Assembly (NCBI GenBank): GCA_903952145.1
Contig: CAJBES010000222.1
Span: 1 to 60,552, forward strand
Direction: 5' to 3'
Length of the DNA stretch: 60,552 nucleotides
Source of the DNA: an uncultured Opitutaceae bacterium
GTDB taxonomy: Bacteria; Verrucomicrobiota; Verrucomicrobiia; Opitutales; Opitutaceae
The number at the start of each line of letters is the position of its first letter. The first letter of the stretch is position 1. The notes under the pieces were generated by a model, which saw only the letters and a program-made list of their open reading frames with translations, had not been told where the DNA came from and searched no databases. Both the position numbers and the translations under genes were made by a program. Positions 53,864 through 60,552 of this stretch are shown piece after piece.

Positions 53864-54403
53864 TTACGGCCGCTGGGCGGCGAATTCCGTGCGCAGTCGC
53901 GCCACGGCGGTGTGAATGATGAAACCGACATTGCTCACCGACAGTGCGGTGATGCGGCTGATTTCCTTGTAGCTGAAACCGTTTTGAAACTTGAGCCGCA
54001 CGACCTCCTGTTGATTGGGCGGCAATTGCCCGATGAGCTGCAACAGGGCGGCCTGGATTTCGGCCGCTTCGACGGCGTGGCCCGGCCTCGGCTCGTGCGC
54101 GGTTACCCGCTCCGCTTCACCATCCTCAAACCGCTTCATGCGGCCCTCCTTGCGCAGCACATCCAGCGCGCGGTGCCGGCAGACGGTGTAGAGCCATTCC
54201 GCAAGGTGCCCCTCCACCGCCGCCCGGGGCTGCGCCAGGAGTTTGACAAAAGTGTCCTGCACCATGTCGCGCGCCCGGTCGGGGTCCCCGAGCAGCTTCG
54301 CAGCGTAGCGGGTGAGCGGAGCCTGGTGCTCCGCGAAGGTGCGTTCCAAGAAAATGGCGTCTTCATCCTGTGTGTCCCGTCCTGTCGGGTGCTCGGTGGG
54401 CAT
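53864..54403 (-). CDS. ECF-type RNA polymerase sigma factor
   Basis: 179 residues from ATG 54403. Region 2 is DRARDMVQDTFVKLL, with LYTVCRHRALDVLRKEGR; region 4 HTH is LPPNQQEVVRLKFQNGFSYKEISRITALSVSNVGFII. It belongs to the group of sigma factors paired with VWA/YfbK-type proteins in Planctomycetes and Verrucomicrobia. The frame is open upstream to 54592, but that part is not conserved and carries the 54433 hairpin, so the ATG is chosen. The VWA gene follows in the same operon. Confidence 0.9.
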   Translation of the reverse strand: MPTEHPTGRDTQDEDAIFLERTFAEHQAPLTRYAAKLLGDPDRARDMVQDTFVKLLAQPRAAVEGHLAEWLYTVCRHRALDVLRKEGRMKRFEDGEAERVTAHEPRPGHAVEAAEIQAALLQLIGQLPPNQQEVVRLKFQNGFSYKEISRITALSVSNVGFIIHTAVARLRTEFAAQRP

Positions 54404-54432
54404 ATGGTTCTGCAGGGTTAGACGGACATCCG

Positions 54433-54458
54433 GGCGATTTCTTAGAAAAGAAATCGCC
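54433..54458. promoter_or_regulatory. Perfect 11-bp inverted repeat before the ECF sigma gene
   Basis: GGCGATTTCTT-AGAA-AAGAAATCGCC is a perfect dyad with a 4-base loop, 29 bases upstream of the sigma start codon. There is no T run, so it is not a terminator. It could be an operator or a structured 5' leader element of the sigma-VWA operon. Confidence 0.6.
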
Positions 54459-54655
54459 GACAATGGTCGCTCAGGCAACGCCGGCCTTTTCTGCCCCGGA
54501 TTTCCCAAATCCCCGCTTGCCAGCTTCACTGCCACCGCTTTTTGTTCCGCTCGAACCCAGCCCGCCCTATGCTGCACCGCGACTCCTCCCATTTCATCCT
54601 CGTCGCCACCACGGGCTGCCCGAACCTCTGAACGAAGTTCCAGCCCGCGCCAACC

Positions 54656-54725
54656 GAGCGGGCCCCACGGTTAAACACGCTGTTTTCCCCCGACCCGCTC
54701 ACCACCGAGCGGGTTTTCTCTTTTT
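54656..54725 (+). promoter_or_regulatory. Attenuator-like leader before the ABC exporter genes
   Basis: Three complementary segments lie in the leader: GAGCGGG (54656-54662), CCCGCTC (54694-54700), and GAGCGGG again (54707-54713). The middle one can pair with either neighbour. Pairing with the third gives an 8-bp stem followed by TTTTCTCTTTTT, a Rho-independent terminator ending 21 bases before the ATG of the exporter; pairing with the first would prevent it. A 20-codon open frame (54569-54631) precedes it and could be a leader peptide, but has no clear ribosome-binding site. The ~340-base gap holds nothing else that I recognise. Confidence 0.5.
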
Positions 54726-54745
54726 CAGACCCCATTCCCTTTTTC

Positions 54746-56590
54746 ATGTTTTCCCAAGTCCAAGTCATCTGGTTCCTCATGCGCGGCCACCGTCTGCGTT
54801 ACGGGTCCGCGCTGGGCTGCCTGGTGCTGGCCACGATCATTAACTTCGGCATTCCACTCATCGGTAGTGCCACCATTGACTACGCCGTCGCGGGTAAGAC
54901 TCTCGCCCCGGACACCCCGGTGCTCCTCACCCTCATCCTGCACCTGTTTGGCGGCGCCGATCACCTGCGCGCCCACCTCTGGCTCGCGCCGGTGGCCATG
55001 GTCCTGCTCGCCGCGTTCAGCGGCCTTTTCAGCTACCTCAAGGGCTGGCAGGCCGCGCTCGCCAGCGACGGCATCGCCCGCCGCCTCAAGGATGAGCTCT
55101 ATGACCACCTCAACCACCTGCCCGCGCGTTACCACGACCGCACCGACACCGGCGATCTCGTCCAACGCTGCACCAGCGACGTCGAGACCACCCGCCAATT
55201 TCTCGCCACGCAGGTGATGGAAATCGGCAACGCCATCTTCCTCGCGGGCGCCGCGCTGCCGCTGCTCCTCTCGCTCAGCGTGCCCATGACCCTCGTGTCC
55301 TTCGCCCTCATCGGCCCCATCGCCATCTACGCCTACTTTTACTTCCGCAGCGTGAAACACGTCTTCAAGGAGGTGGACGAAGCCGAGGGCGCACTCACCG
55401 CCGTGATCCAGGAGAATCTCACCGGCATCCGGGTCGTGCGCGCTTTTGCGCGACAGGATTTCGAGCGCGCCAAATTCGCCGTCCCCAACGCCCGCTACCG
55501 CGACCGCAGCCTGCGCATGCTCCGACTCATGTCCTGGTATTGGTCAATCAGTGACTTCGTGGCGCTCACCCAGATCGGCCTGACCCTGCTCGTCGGCGCC
55601 TGGTGGATCACCCAGGGCACTTTCTCCGTCGGCCTGCTCTTCGCCTTCATCTCCTATCTTGGCATCATGCTCTGGCCGGTGCGCCAGATGGGGCGCATCC
55701 TCACCGATCTCGGCAAGACCACCGTCGCGCTCACCCGCATCCGCGAAATCCTCGCTGTCGCCCGCGACTCCGAACCGGCGGTTACGCCCCACCTTCCGGG
55801 GTCATCGTTCACCGGCCGCATTGCCGTGCGTGACCTGCATTTTCATCACGCCAGCGCCACGCTCCCCACAGACGGACGCGGCGCCCTGAATGGCCTCTCC
55901 TTCGACGTCCATTCCGGCGAAACACTCGCCCTGCTTGGTCCCTCGGGCGCGGGCAAAAGCACCCTGATGCACCTGCTGTTGCGGCTCTACGACTACACGC
56001 AGGGTTCGATCCAGTTCGACGGCCACGAACTCTCCTCGCTGCCGCGCCAGTGGGTCCGGGCCCGGATCGGCGTCGTCATGCAGGAACCGTTTCTCTTTTC
56101 CAAGACCCTCCGCGACAATCTCCGCCTCGGCGGTGGCGATGCGCCCGACCCCGAGATCGAGGCCGCCGCCCGCGCCGCCTGCATCCACGATACCATTCTC
56201 ACCTTCAAACACGGCTACAACACCCTCATCGGCGAACGCGGCATCACTCTTTCCGGGGGCCAGCGCCAGCGCGTCGCCATCGCCCGCGCCATCCTCAAGC
56301 GCCCGCCGCTCCTCATCCTCGACGATGCCATGAGCGCGATTGATGCCGAGACCGAGACCCTCATCCTGAACGCGCTCAAGGAACGTCGCGGTCGCGCCAC
56401 CACCCTGGTCATCGCCCACCGGCTCTCGACCCTCGTCCACGCCGACCGCGTGCTCGTGCTCGACCACGGCCGCATCATCCAAACCGGCACCCACGCCGAG
56501 CTCTCGGCCCAGGCAGGCCTCTACCGTCGCCTCTGGCAGATCCAGACCAGTCTGGAGACGGACCTGCAATCGGAACTCAAAGCTACCTGA
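54746..56590 (+). CDS. ABC exporter half-transporter with degenerate catalytic site
   Basis: 614 residues: six membrane helices (about 10-320) and an ATPase domain (about 345-610). Walker A is LGPSGAGKSTLMHLL, the Q-loop VMQEPFLFSKT, the signature [14 protein letters not shown], Walker B LLILDDAMSAID, the switch His in IAHRLSTLV. The catalytic Glu after Walker B is Asp (LDDAMS), as in the degenerate site of heterodimeric exporters such as BmrC or TM287. Its partner is the next gene, 54 bases downstream. The likely cargo is a drug, lipid or peptide. Confidence 0.92.
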   Translation: MFSQVQVIWFLMRGHRLRYGSALGCLVLATIINFGIPLIGSATIDYAVAGKTLAPDTPVLLTLILHLFGGADHLRAHLWLAPVAMVLLAAFSGLFSYLKGWQAALASDGIARRLKDELYDHLNHLPARYHDRTDTGDLVQRCTSDVETTRQFLATQVMEIGNAIFLAGAALPLLLSLSVPMTLVSFALIGPIAIYAYFYFRSVKHVFKEVDEAEGALTAVIQENLTGIRVVRAFARQDFERAKFAVPNARYRDRSLRMLRLMSWYWSISDFVALTQIGLTLLVGAWWITQGTFSVGLLFAFISYLGIMLWPVRQMGRILTDLGKTTVALTRIREILAVARDSEPAVTPHLPGSSFTGRIAVRDLHFHHASATLPTDGRGALNGLSFDVHSGETLALLGPSGAGKSTLMHLLLRLYDYTQGSIQFDGHELSSLPRQWVRARIGVVMQEPFLFSKTLRDNLRLGGGDAPDPEIEAAARAACIHDTILTFKHGYNTLIGERGITLSGGQRQRVAIARAILKRPPLLILDDAMSAIDAETETLILNALKERRGRATTLVIAHRLSTLVHADRVLVLDHGRIIQTGTHAELSAQAGLYRRLWQIQTSLETDLQSELKAT

Positions 56591-56644
56591 GCCAGCACCC
56601 GCCCCGGTTTTAACCTTAAGCACCAGTCCTTGGCGCCTTTTCCC

Positions 56645-58507
56645 ATGCCCGCCCAATTTCTGCAGGAAGACGACTTCAAGGCCCGCCTCGACGCCGGGCT
56701 GTGGTGGAGAATTTTCCTCCGCGCCCTGCACCTGAAGCGCTACCTCATTCCTCTTGCCATCGCCGCCGTGATCATCGCCGTTTGCGACGCCGCCTTCGCC
56801 CTCGTCACGCGCTGGGTCATCGACGGCGTAATACTCCAAGGCTCCGCCGCCCCCTTCGACCGCTACATCGCGGTTTATCTCACCCTCACCGTCCTGCTGT
56901 GCGCCGGCATCTGGCTGTTCATCGACATGGCGGGCAACATCTCCAACCGTCTCGCCCACGACATCCGACGCGACTGCTTCGACCGCCTGCAGCAGCTTGA
57001 ATTCGCCTTCTTCGACACCCGCCCGGTGGGCTGGCTCATCACACGCCTCACCAGCGACTGCGACCGTCTGGCCCGCATCATTTCCTGGGGGTTCCTCGAT
57101 ATCGTCTGGGGCCTGACCTTTCTTTTCATGATCGCCGTGTGCCTGCTGATCATGAACTGGAAGCTCGGGCTCATCGTCATCGCCATCGTGCCGCCGCTCG
57201 CGGTCATCTCGAGGTTTTTTCAAAAAAGGATGCTGCTCAGCGCACGCGAAATTCGGAAATTCAATTCCCAGATCACCGCCGGTTACAACGAGTCCATCTC
57301 GGGTGTCCGCACGACCAAGACCCTCGTCCGCGAGGCCGAAAATCTCGCCGAGTTCCGGCAGCTTTCCGCGCATATGTTTGGCGCCTCGGTGCTCAACGCC
57401 CGCCAGAACGCCCTCTACTACCCCATCGTCACCACCCTCGGCAGCCTCGCCGCCGGCCTCGCGCTCTGGCGCGGCGGCTGGCTCACCCTCAACGACGGCC
57501 TCACCCTTGGCACACTCGTCGCCTTCGTGAATTTCGCCGGCATGTTTTTCAATCCCATCAACTCGCTGGCGCAAAAGCTCACCGAAATGCAGGGGGCCCA
57601 GGCCGCCGGCGAGCGCGTCATGGGCCTGCTGGCCACCGAACCCGCCATCAAGGATACCCCCACGGTGATGGCCCGCCTCGCCCATGACCACTCGGCCGAT
57701 CCGTCCCTGGGGCAGGACGGCTTCCCCCGGAAAATCGACACCATCGAGTTTCGCCATGTAGCCTTCCACTACGAGAGTGGCCCGGTCGTGTTGCACGACC
57801 TCAATCTCACCGTCAACGCCGGCGAGACCATCGCCCTCGTCGGCCCTTCCGGCGGCGGCAAGAGCACCATCGTCTCCCTCGTCTGCCGCTTCTACGAACC
57901 CGTTTCCGGTCAGATCCTCATCAACGGCACGGACTACCGTGAACGTTCGCTCGCCTGGCTGCAATCGCAGCTCGGGATTGTCCTGCAGACGCCGCACCTC
58001 TTCAAGGGCACCATCCGCGAAAACATCCGCTATGGCCGGCTCGACGCCACCGATGCCGAGGTCGAGACCGCCGCCCGATTGGTCAACGCCCACGAGTTCA
58101 TCACGCAGCTGGAGGCCGGCTACGACTCGCCGGTCGGTGAGGGCGGCAACCGCCTCTCCACCGGCCAGCGCCAGTTGCTCTCCTTCGCCCGCGCCCTGCT
58201 GGCGAACCCGCAGCTCTTCGTCATGGACGAGGCCACCTCGTCCATCGACACCGAAACCGAACAGCTCATCCAGCGCGGACTTGAAACCATCTTCTCGGGC
58301 CGCATCAGCTTTGTCATCGCCCACCGGCTCAGCACCATCCGCCGCGCCGACCGCATTCTCGTCATCACCCAGGGCCGCATTGAGGAATCCGGCACGCACG
58401 AGGAACTGCTCCTCCGCCGCGGCCACTACTACGAACTCTACACAAGCCAGTTCCGCCGCGAGCGCGAGGAAGCCGTGCTCGAAGCCAGTGCCGGTGAAAC
58501 CCGTTAG
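56645..58507 (+). CDS. ABC exporter half-transporter with consensus catalytic Glu
   Basis: 620 residues from ATG 56645 (a TTG at 56630 is less likely). Six membrane helices (about 25-345), an ATPase with Walker A VGPSGGGKSTIVSLV, and Q-loop VLQTPHLFKGT. The signature is LSTGQRQLLSFARAL, where the second Gly of LSGGQ is absent, and Walker B is LFVMDEATSSID with the catalytic Glu present. The changed signature faces the degenerate Walker site of the partner, exactly as expected for an asymmetric heterodimer. Confidence 0.93.
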   Translation: MPAQFLQEDDFKARLDAGLWWRIFLRALHLKRYLIPLAIAAVIIAVCDAAFALVTRWVIDGVILQGSAAPFDRYIAVYLTLTVLLCAGIWLFIDMAGNISNRLAHDIRRDCFDRLQQLEFAFFDTRPVGWLITRLTSDCDRLARIISWGFLDIVWGLTFLFMIAVCLLIMNWKLGLIVIAIVPPLAVISRFFQKRMLLSAREIRKFNSQITAGYNESISGVRTTKTLVREAENLAEFRQLSAHMFGASVLNARQNALYYPIVTTLGSLAAGLALWRGGWLTLNDGLTLGTLVAFVNFAGMFFNPINSLAQKLTEMQGAQAAGERVMGLLATEPAIKDTPTVMARLAHDHSADPSLGQDGFPRKIDTIEFRHVAFHYESGPVVLHDLNLTVNAGETIALVGPSGGGKSTIVSLVCRFYEPVSGQILINGTDYRERSLAWLQSQLGIVLQTPHLFKGTIRENIRYGRLDATDAEVETAARLVNAHEFITQLEAGYDSPVGEGGNRLSTGQRQLLSFARALLANPQLFVMDEATSSIDTETEQLIQRGLETIFSGRISFVIAHRLSTIRRADRILVITQGRIEESGTHEELLLRRGHYYELYTSQFRREREEAVLEASAGETR

Positions 58508-58568
58508 GACCTTGCCCGCCCGGCACCCGCGCCTTGGCATCACCGGCCGGCCGTGTTTGTCTATCACC

Positions 58569-60173
58569 ATGCGCAGACTCCTGCTGATCGTTCCAGTTCT
58601 CTTGTTCATCGGTGGCTGCGCCCGTCGCGAATCGCCCGTAGCCGCCGGCATTCGCACGCAGACCCTGCTTCTGGGCAACGGCGCCGAACCGCAGTCGCTC
58701 GATCCGCACCTCGTCACCGCCTACACCGACCAGAATATCCTGCTCGCGCTCTTCGAGGGGCTTTGCGCGCTCGACGAGCGCACCTCGCAACCCGTGCCGG
58801 CCGCCGCCGAAAGCTGGGAGGTTTCGTCTGGCGGGCTCGTCTACACCTTCCATCTCCGCGCCGGATTAAAATGGGCCAACGGGGAAAAACTCACTGCCAC
58901 CGACTTTGTGTTCGCCTGGCGCCGGGCTCTCGCCCCCACCCTCGGCTCGGAATACTCCTACCTGTTGTACCCGCTGAAAAATGCCGCCGCTTTCAACGCC
59001 GGCACTCTCACCGACCCCGCTGCGCTCGGCTGCGAGGCGCCCGACGCGCACACCCTGCGCCTCACCCTCGAACGCCCCACCCCCTATCTGCCCGCACTGA
59101 CGGCCAACCCGATCTGGTTTCCGCTCAACCCGCGGGTCCTCGCCGCATCGGGACCGGTCGCTGATCGCACCAACGGTTGGGCCAGCCCCGGCACCTTGGT
59201 CGGCAACGGCCCGTTTATCCTGCAGGAGTGGCGGTCCAACGCCCATGTGAAAGTGGTGCGCAATCCGCATTACTGGGACGCCGCCACGGTCCGGCTCAAC
59301 GCCATCGTGTTCTACCCGACCGAGAGTCCTGACACCGAGGAGCGCAACTTCCGTGCCGGCCAGGTGCATGTCACCCACGCCCTGCCTCCCACCAAGCTGG
59401 CAACCTATCGCACCCAGACCCCCACCGCCCTGCGCTTGGATCCGTTCCTCCAAACCGTTTTTTTGCGCTTCAACACCACGCGACCGCCCTTTGACCAACC
59501 CGCCGTCCGCCGCGCCCTGGCCCTTGCCATCGACCGTGCGGCCATCACGCGCAGCGTGCTGCGCGACGCCAATCTGCCCGCCCCGCACTTCACCCCACCC
59601 AACTGCGCCGGTTACACCACCCGGGCCACGGTGGACACCGACTTTGCCGCCGCCCGCGCCCTGCTGGCCACCGCCGGCTATCCGGAGGGCCGCGGCCTGC
59701 CCATCCTCACGCTCCAAATTCGCAATGACGCCCAGCAACCCGGCCTGGCCGAGATCCTGCAGGCGCTCTGGCAGCGGGAACTCGGCGTCCGCCTGGAAAT
59801 CCGCTCCCTCGAACAGAAAACCTGGGTGCAAAACCAGCAGACCCTCGACTACATGATCTCCGGTGCCGGCTGGATCGGAGACTTTGCCGACCCGGTCACG
59901 TTCCTCGACCTCTTCATCAGCACAAGCGGCAATAACTGGACCGGCTGGCACAACGCGGACTATGACCGTCTCATCGCCCAGGCCGCCGCCACCGCCGCCC
60001 CCGCCGCCCGGCTTGAACTCTTCCAGCAGGCCGAAGCGCTTCTGCTCGAATCCGCTCCCATCACCCCGGTGTTTTTCGGGTCCCAAGCCTACCTGCTCCA
60101 CCCCTCCGTCCGCGGCTGGGAGCCCGCCCTGCTCGGCTTCCACCAATACAAAAAGATTTACCTCAAGCAGTAG
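58569..60173 (+). CDS. Oligopeptide-binding lipoprotein (OppA/SBP family 5)
   Basis: 534 residues. A lipoprotein signal peptide ends in a lipobox-like LFIGGCARRE, with Cys at about residue 17. The SBP-5 fold starts NGAEPQSLDPHLV, with GLKWANGEKLTATDFVFAWRRAL and the hinge/peptide-site segments NGPFILQEW and KVVRNPHYWDA. It binds extracellular peptides for an Opp/Dpp-type ABC importer; no importer permease or ATPase is adjacent, so it works with components elsewhere. A tail near FGSQAYLLHPSVRGW is typical. It follows the exporter pair on the same strand, 61 bases away. Confidence 0.93.
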   Translation: MRRLLLIVPVLLFIGGCARRESPVAAGIRTQTLLLGNGAEPQSLDPHLVTAYTDQNILLALFEGLCALDERTSQPVPAAAESWEVSSGGLVYTFHLRAGLKWANGEKLTATDFVFAWRRALAPTLGSEYSYLLYPLKNAAAFNAGTLTDPAALGCEAPDAHTLRLTLERPTPYLPALTANPIWFPLNPRVLAASGPVADRTNGWASPGTLVGNGPFILQEWRSNAHVKVVRNPHYWDAATVRLNAIVFYPTESPDTEERNFRAGQVHVTHALPPTKLATYRTQTPTALRLDPFLQTVFLRFNTTRPPFDQPAVRRALALAIDRAAITRSVLRDANLPAPHFTPPNCAGYTTRATVDTDFAAARALLATAGYPEGRGLPILTLQIRNDAQQPGLAEILQALWQRELGVRLEIRSLEQKTWVQNQQTLDYMISGAGWIGDFADPVTFLDLFISTSGNNWTGWHNADYDRLIAQAAATAAPAARLELFQQAEALLLESAPITPVFFGSQAYLLHPSVRGWEPALLGFHQYKKIYLKQ

Positions 60174-60222
60174 GCCCCGCAGTCCGCCCTTGCCTGCCCC
60201 GTCCCGTCCGCCAAAGACTCCT

Positions 60223-60247
60223 TCCGTGCTTATCCGTGCAATCCGTG
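60223..60247. repeat. Short 'TCCGTG' tandem motif, possible dispersed intergenic repeat
   Basis: TCCGTG occurs three times with 10- and 9-base spacing (60223, 60233, 60242). Similar 'tatccgtgcaatccgtgg' strings are common between genes in many Bacteroidota/Verrucomicrobiota genomes, from memory. It overlaps the proposed start of the last gene. Confidence 0.5.
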
Positions 60248-60552
60248 GTGGTTTGATAGGTATTTTGCTTGGCGCTGCCTGCCCTGCGCTCAACGCCGCC
60301 GAGATCGAATTCGTCCGCATCTGGCCGGCTTGGCGCGAGGCGCAATCGTTCGTGCGCATCTCGGAATACTTTGGTGGCGGGGAAAACAACGGCCGGCAAA
60401 CCGTGCTCCGCACCCAGGCCGGCCGGCGCAGCGGCTTTTATTTCCTGGTCCGCACCCAGAATCCCGGGGCGGCGCTGCCGGACGCGCGGTTCGAGCTCAA
60501 AATCATCCAACCCGATTCGCCCTTTGCCAAAACTTTCACCTTCCCGGCGGCA
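60226..60552 (+). CDS. Secreted protein, N-terminal part (3' end outside window)
   Basis: Starting with GTG at 60226, the frame stays open to the window end (109 codons). It has a basic N-terminus, a hydrophobic core and a cleavage-like ALNA-A site (MLIRAIRGGLIGILLGAACP, then ALNAAEIEF), so a signal peptide is likely. The mature part (EFVRIWPAWREAQSF, EYFGGGENN, RSGFYFLVRTQNPGAAL, ARFELKII) is a beta-rich sequence with no family that I recognise. The start lies inside a short repeat, and no strong ribosome-binding site precedes it, so the start is uncertain. It follows the SBP gene on the same strand. Confidence 0.6.
   Translation, partial: MLIRAIRGGLIGILLGAACPALNAAEIEFVRIWPAWREAQSFVRISEYFGGGENNGRQTVLRTQAGRRSGFYFLVRTQNPGAALPDARFELKIIQPDSPFAKTFTFPAA

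Noticed and set aside
54404-54700. tRNA or other stable RNA gene upstream of the exporter genes
   Set aside because: A GGTTCGA string exists on the minus strand but no cloverleaf or CCA end can be folded around it.
55802-58717. 971-codon open frame on the minus strand antisense to both ABC exporter genes
   Set aside because: High G/C at third positions keeps the opposite frame open; the plus-strand products carry unmistakable ABC motifs, and the antisense translation is low-complexity Gly/Glu/Ala.
58866-60413. 515-codon minus-strand frame antisense to the oligopeptide-binding gene
   Set aside because: Same GC effect; no start signal, no protein-like motif, and the plus-strand lipoprotein is clear.
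1-60552. CRISPR array, transposon, phage or integron
   Set aside because: No regularly spaced repeats, transposase, integrase or terminal inverted repeats were seen in any frame.

Overview
The window is about 60.5 kb of GC-rich chromosomal DNA from a Gram-negative bacterium. It most resembles a member of the Verrucomicrobiota, probably Opitutales/Opitutaceae. This is inferred from the gene mix: an Oar-like TonB-dependent receptor, a PEP-CTERM protein with autotransporter-type beta-strand repeats, a phytanoyl-CoA-dioxygenase/AraC pair, sigma factors paired with PDZ or VWA proteins, and heptose (LPS) synthesis. No mobile element, CRISPR array, rRNA or tRNA was recognised. Genes are compact and mostly in short operons.

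Region by region. 1-4.1 kb: the 3' end of a TPR protein and a large outer-membrane receptor. 4.7-6.7 kb: accB-accC (acetyl-CoA carboxylase) in clearly AT-richer DNA. 7.0-8.2 kb: purN and a heptose-phosphate nucleotidyltransferase. 8.3-8.8 kb: a decayed sugar-permease gene. 8.8-12.3 kb: a leftward operon manA, AsmA-like, grpE, dnaJ. 12.4-15.8 kb: ftsK and a RodZ-like gene (chromosome segregation and cell shape). 15.8-19.4 kb: a leftward membrane-microdomain operon (long NfeD protease, short NfeD, flotillin FloA, small membrane protein). 19.5-22.4 kb: an aldose-epimerase-like enzyme, then PhyH and AraC genes back to back. 22.4-24.2 kb: the overlapping run tatA, smr, NPP-type phosphodiesterase. 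24.3-25.5 kb: small membrane proteins and an AIM24 gene remnant. 25.6-27.7 kb: a sigma/anti-sigma/PDZ operon.

28-32.9 kb: an OxyR-like LysR regulator, an MFS transporter and a long U32 (rRNA/tRNA hydroxylase-type) protein. 32.9-36.1 kb: a KinB/AlgB-like two-component system. 36.2-37.4 kb: an adenylate-kinase-like protein with an extra C-terminal domain. 37.5-42.3 kb: a MacA/MacB-type export operon with two separate permeases. 42.7-47.9 kb: ybbA-ybbP-slyD-ppgK, divergent from tesA. 48-51.5 kb: the PEP-CTERM protein. 51.5-54.4 kb: an ECF sigma factor with a fused anti-sigma-like/VWA protein. 54.7-60.2 kb: an asymmetric pair of ABC exporters behind an attenuator-like leader, then an oligopeptide-binding lipoprotein. 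The window ends inside a secreted protein of unknown function.

The content is envelope-centred: export, LPS, lipoproteins, outer-membrane receptor, envelope-stress-type sigma systems and membrane microdomains. I saw no clear-cut novel defence or mobile system. The observations most worth a second look are the attenuator-like leader before the ABC pair, the OxyR-like regulator lacking the peroxidatic cysteine, the GAFPGA variant in the sigma-54 activator, the adenylate-kinase-like fusion and the two sigma-factor clusters.
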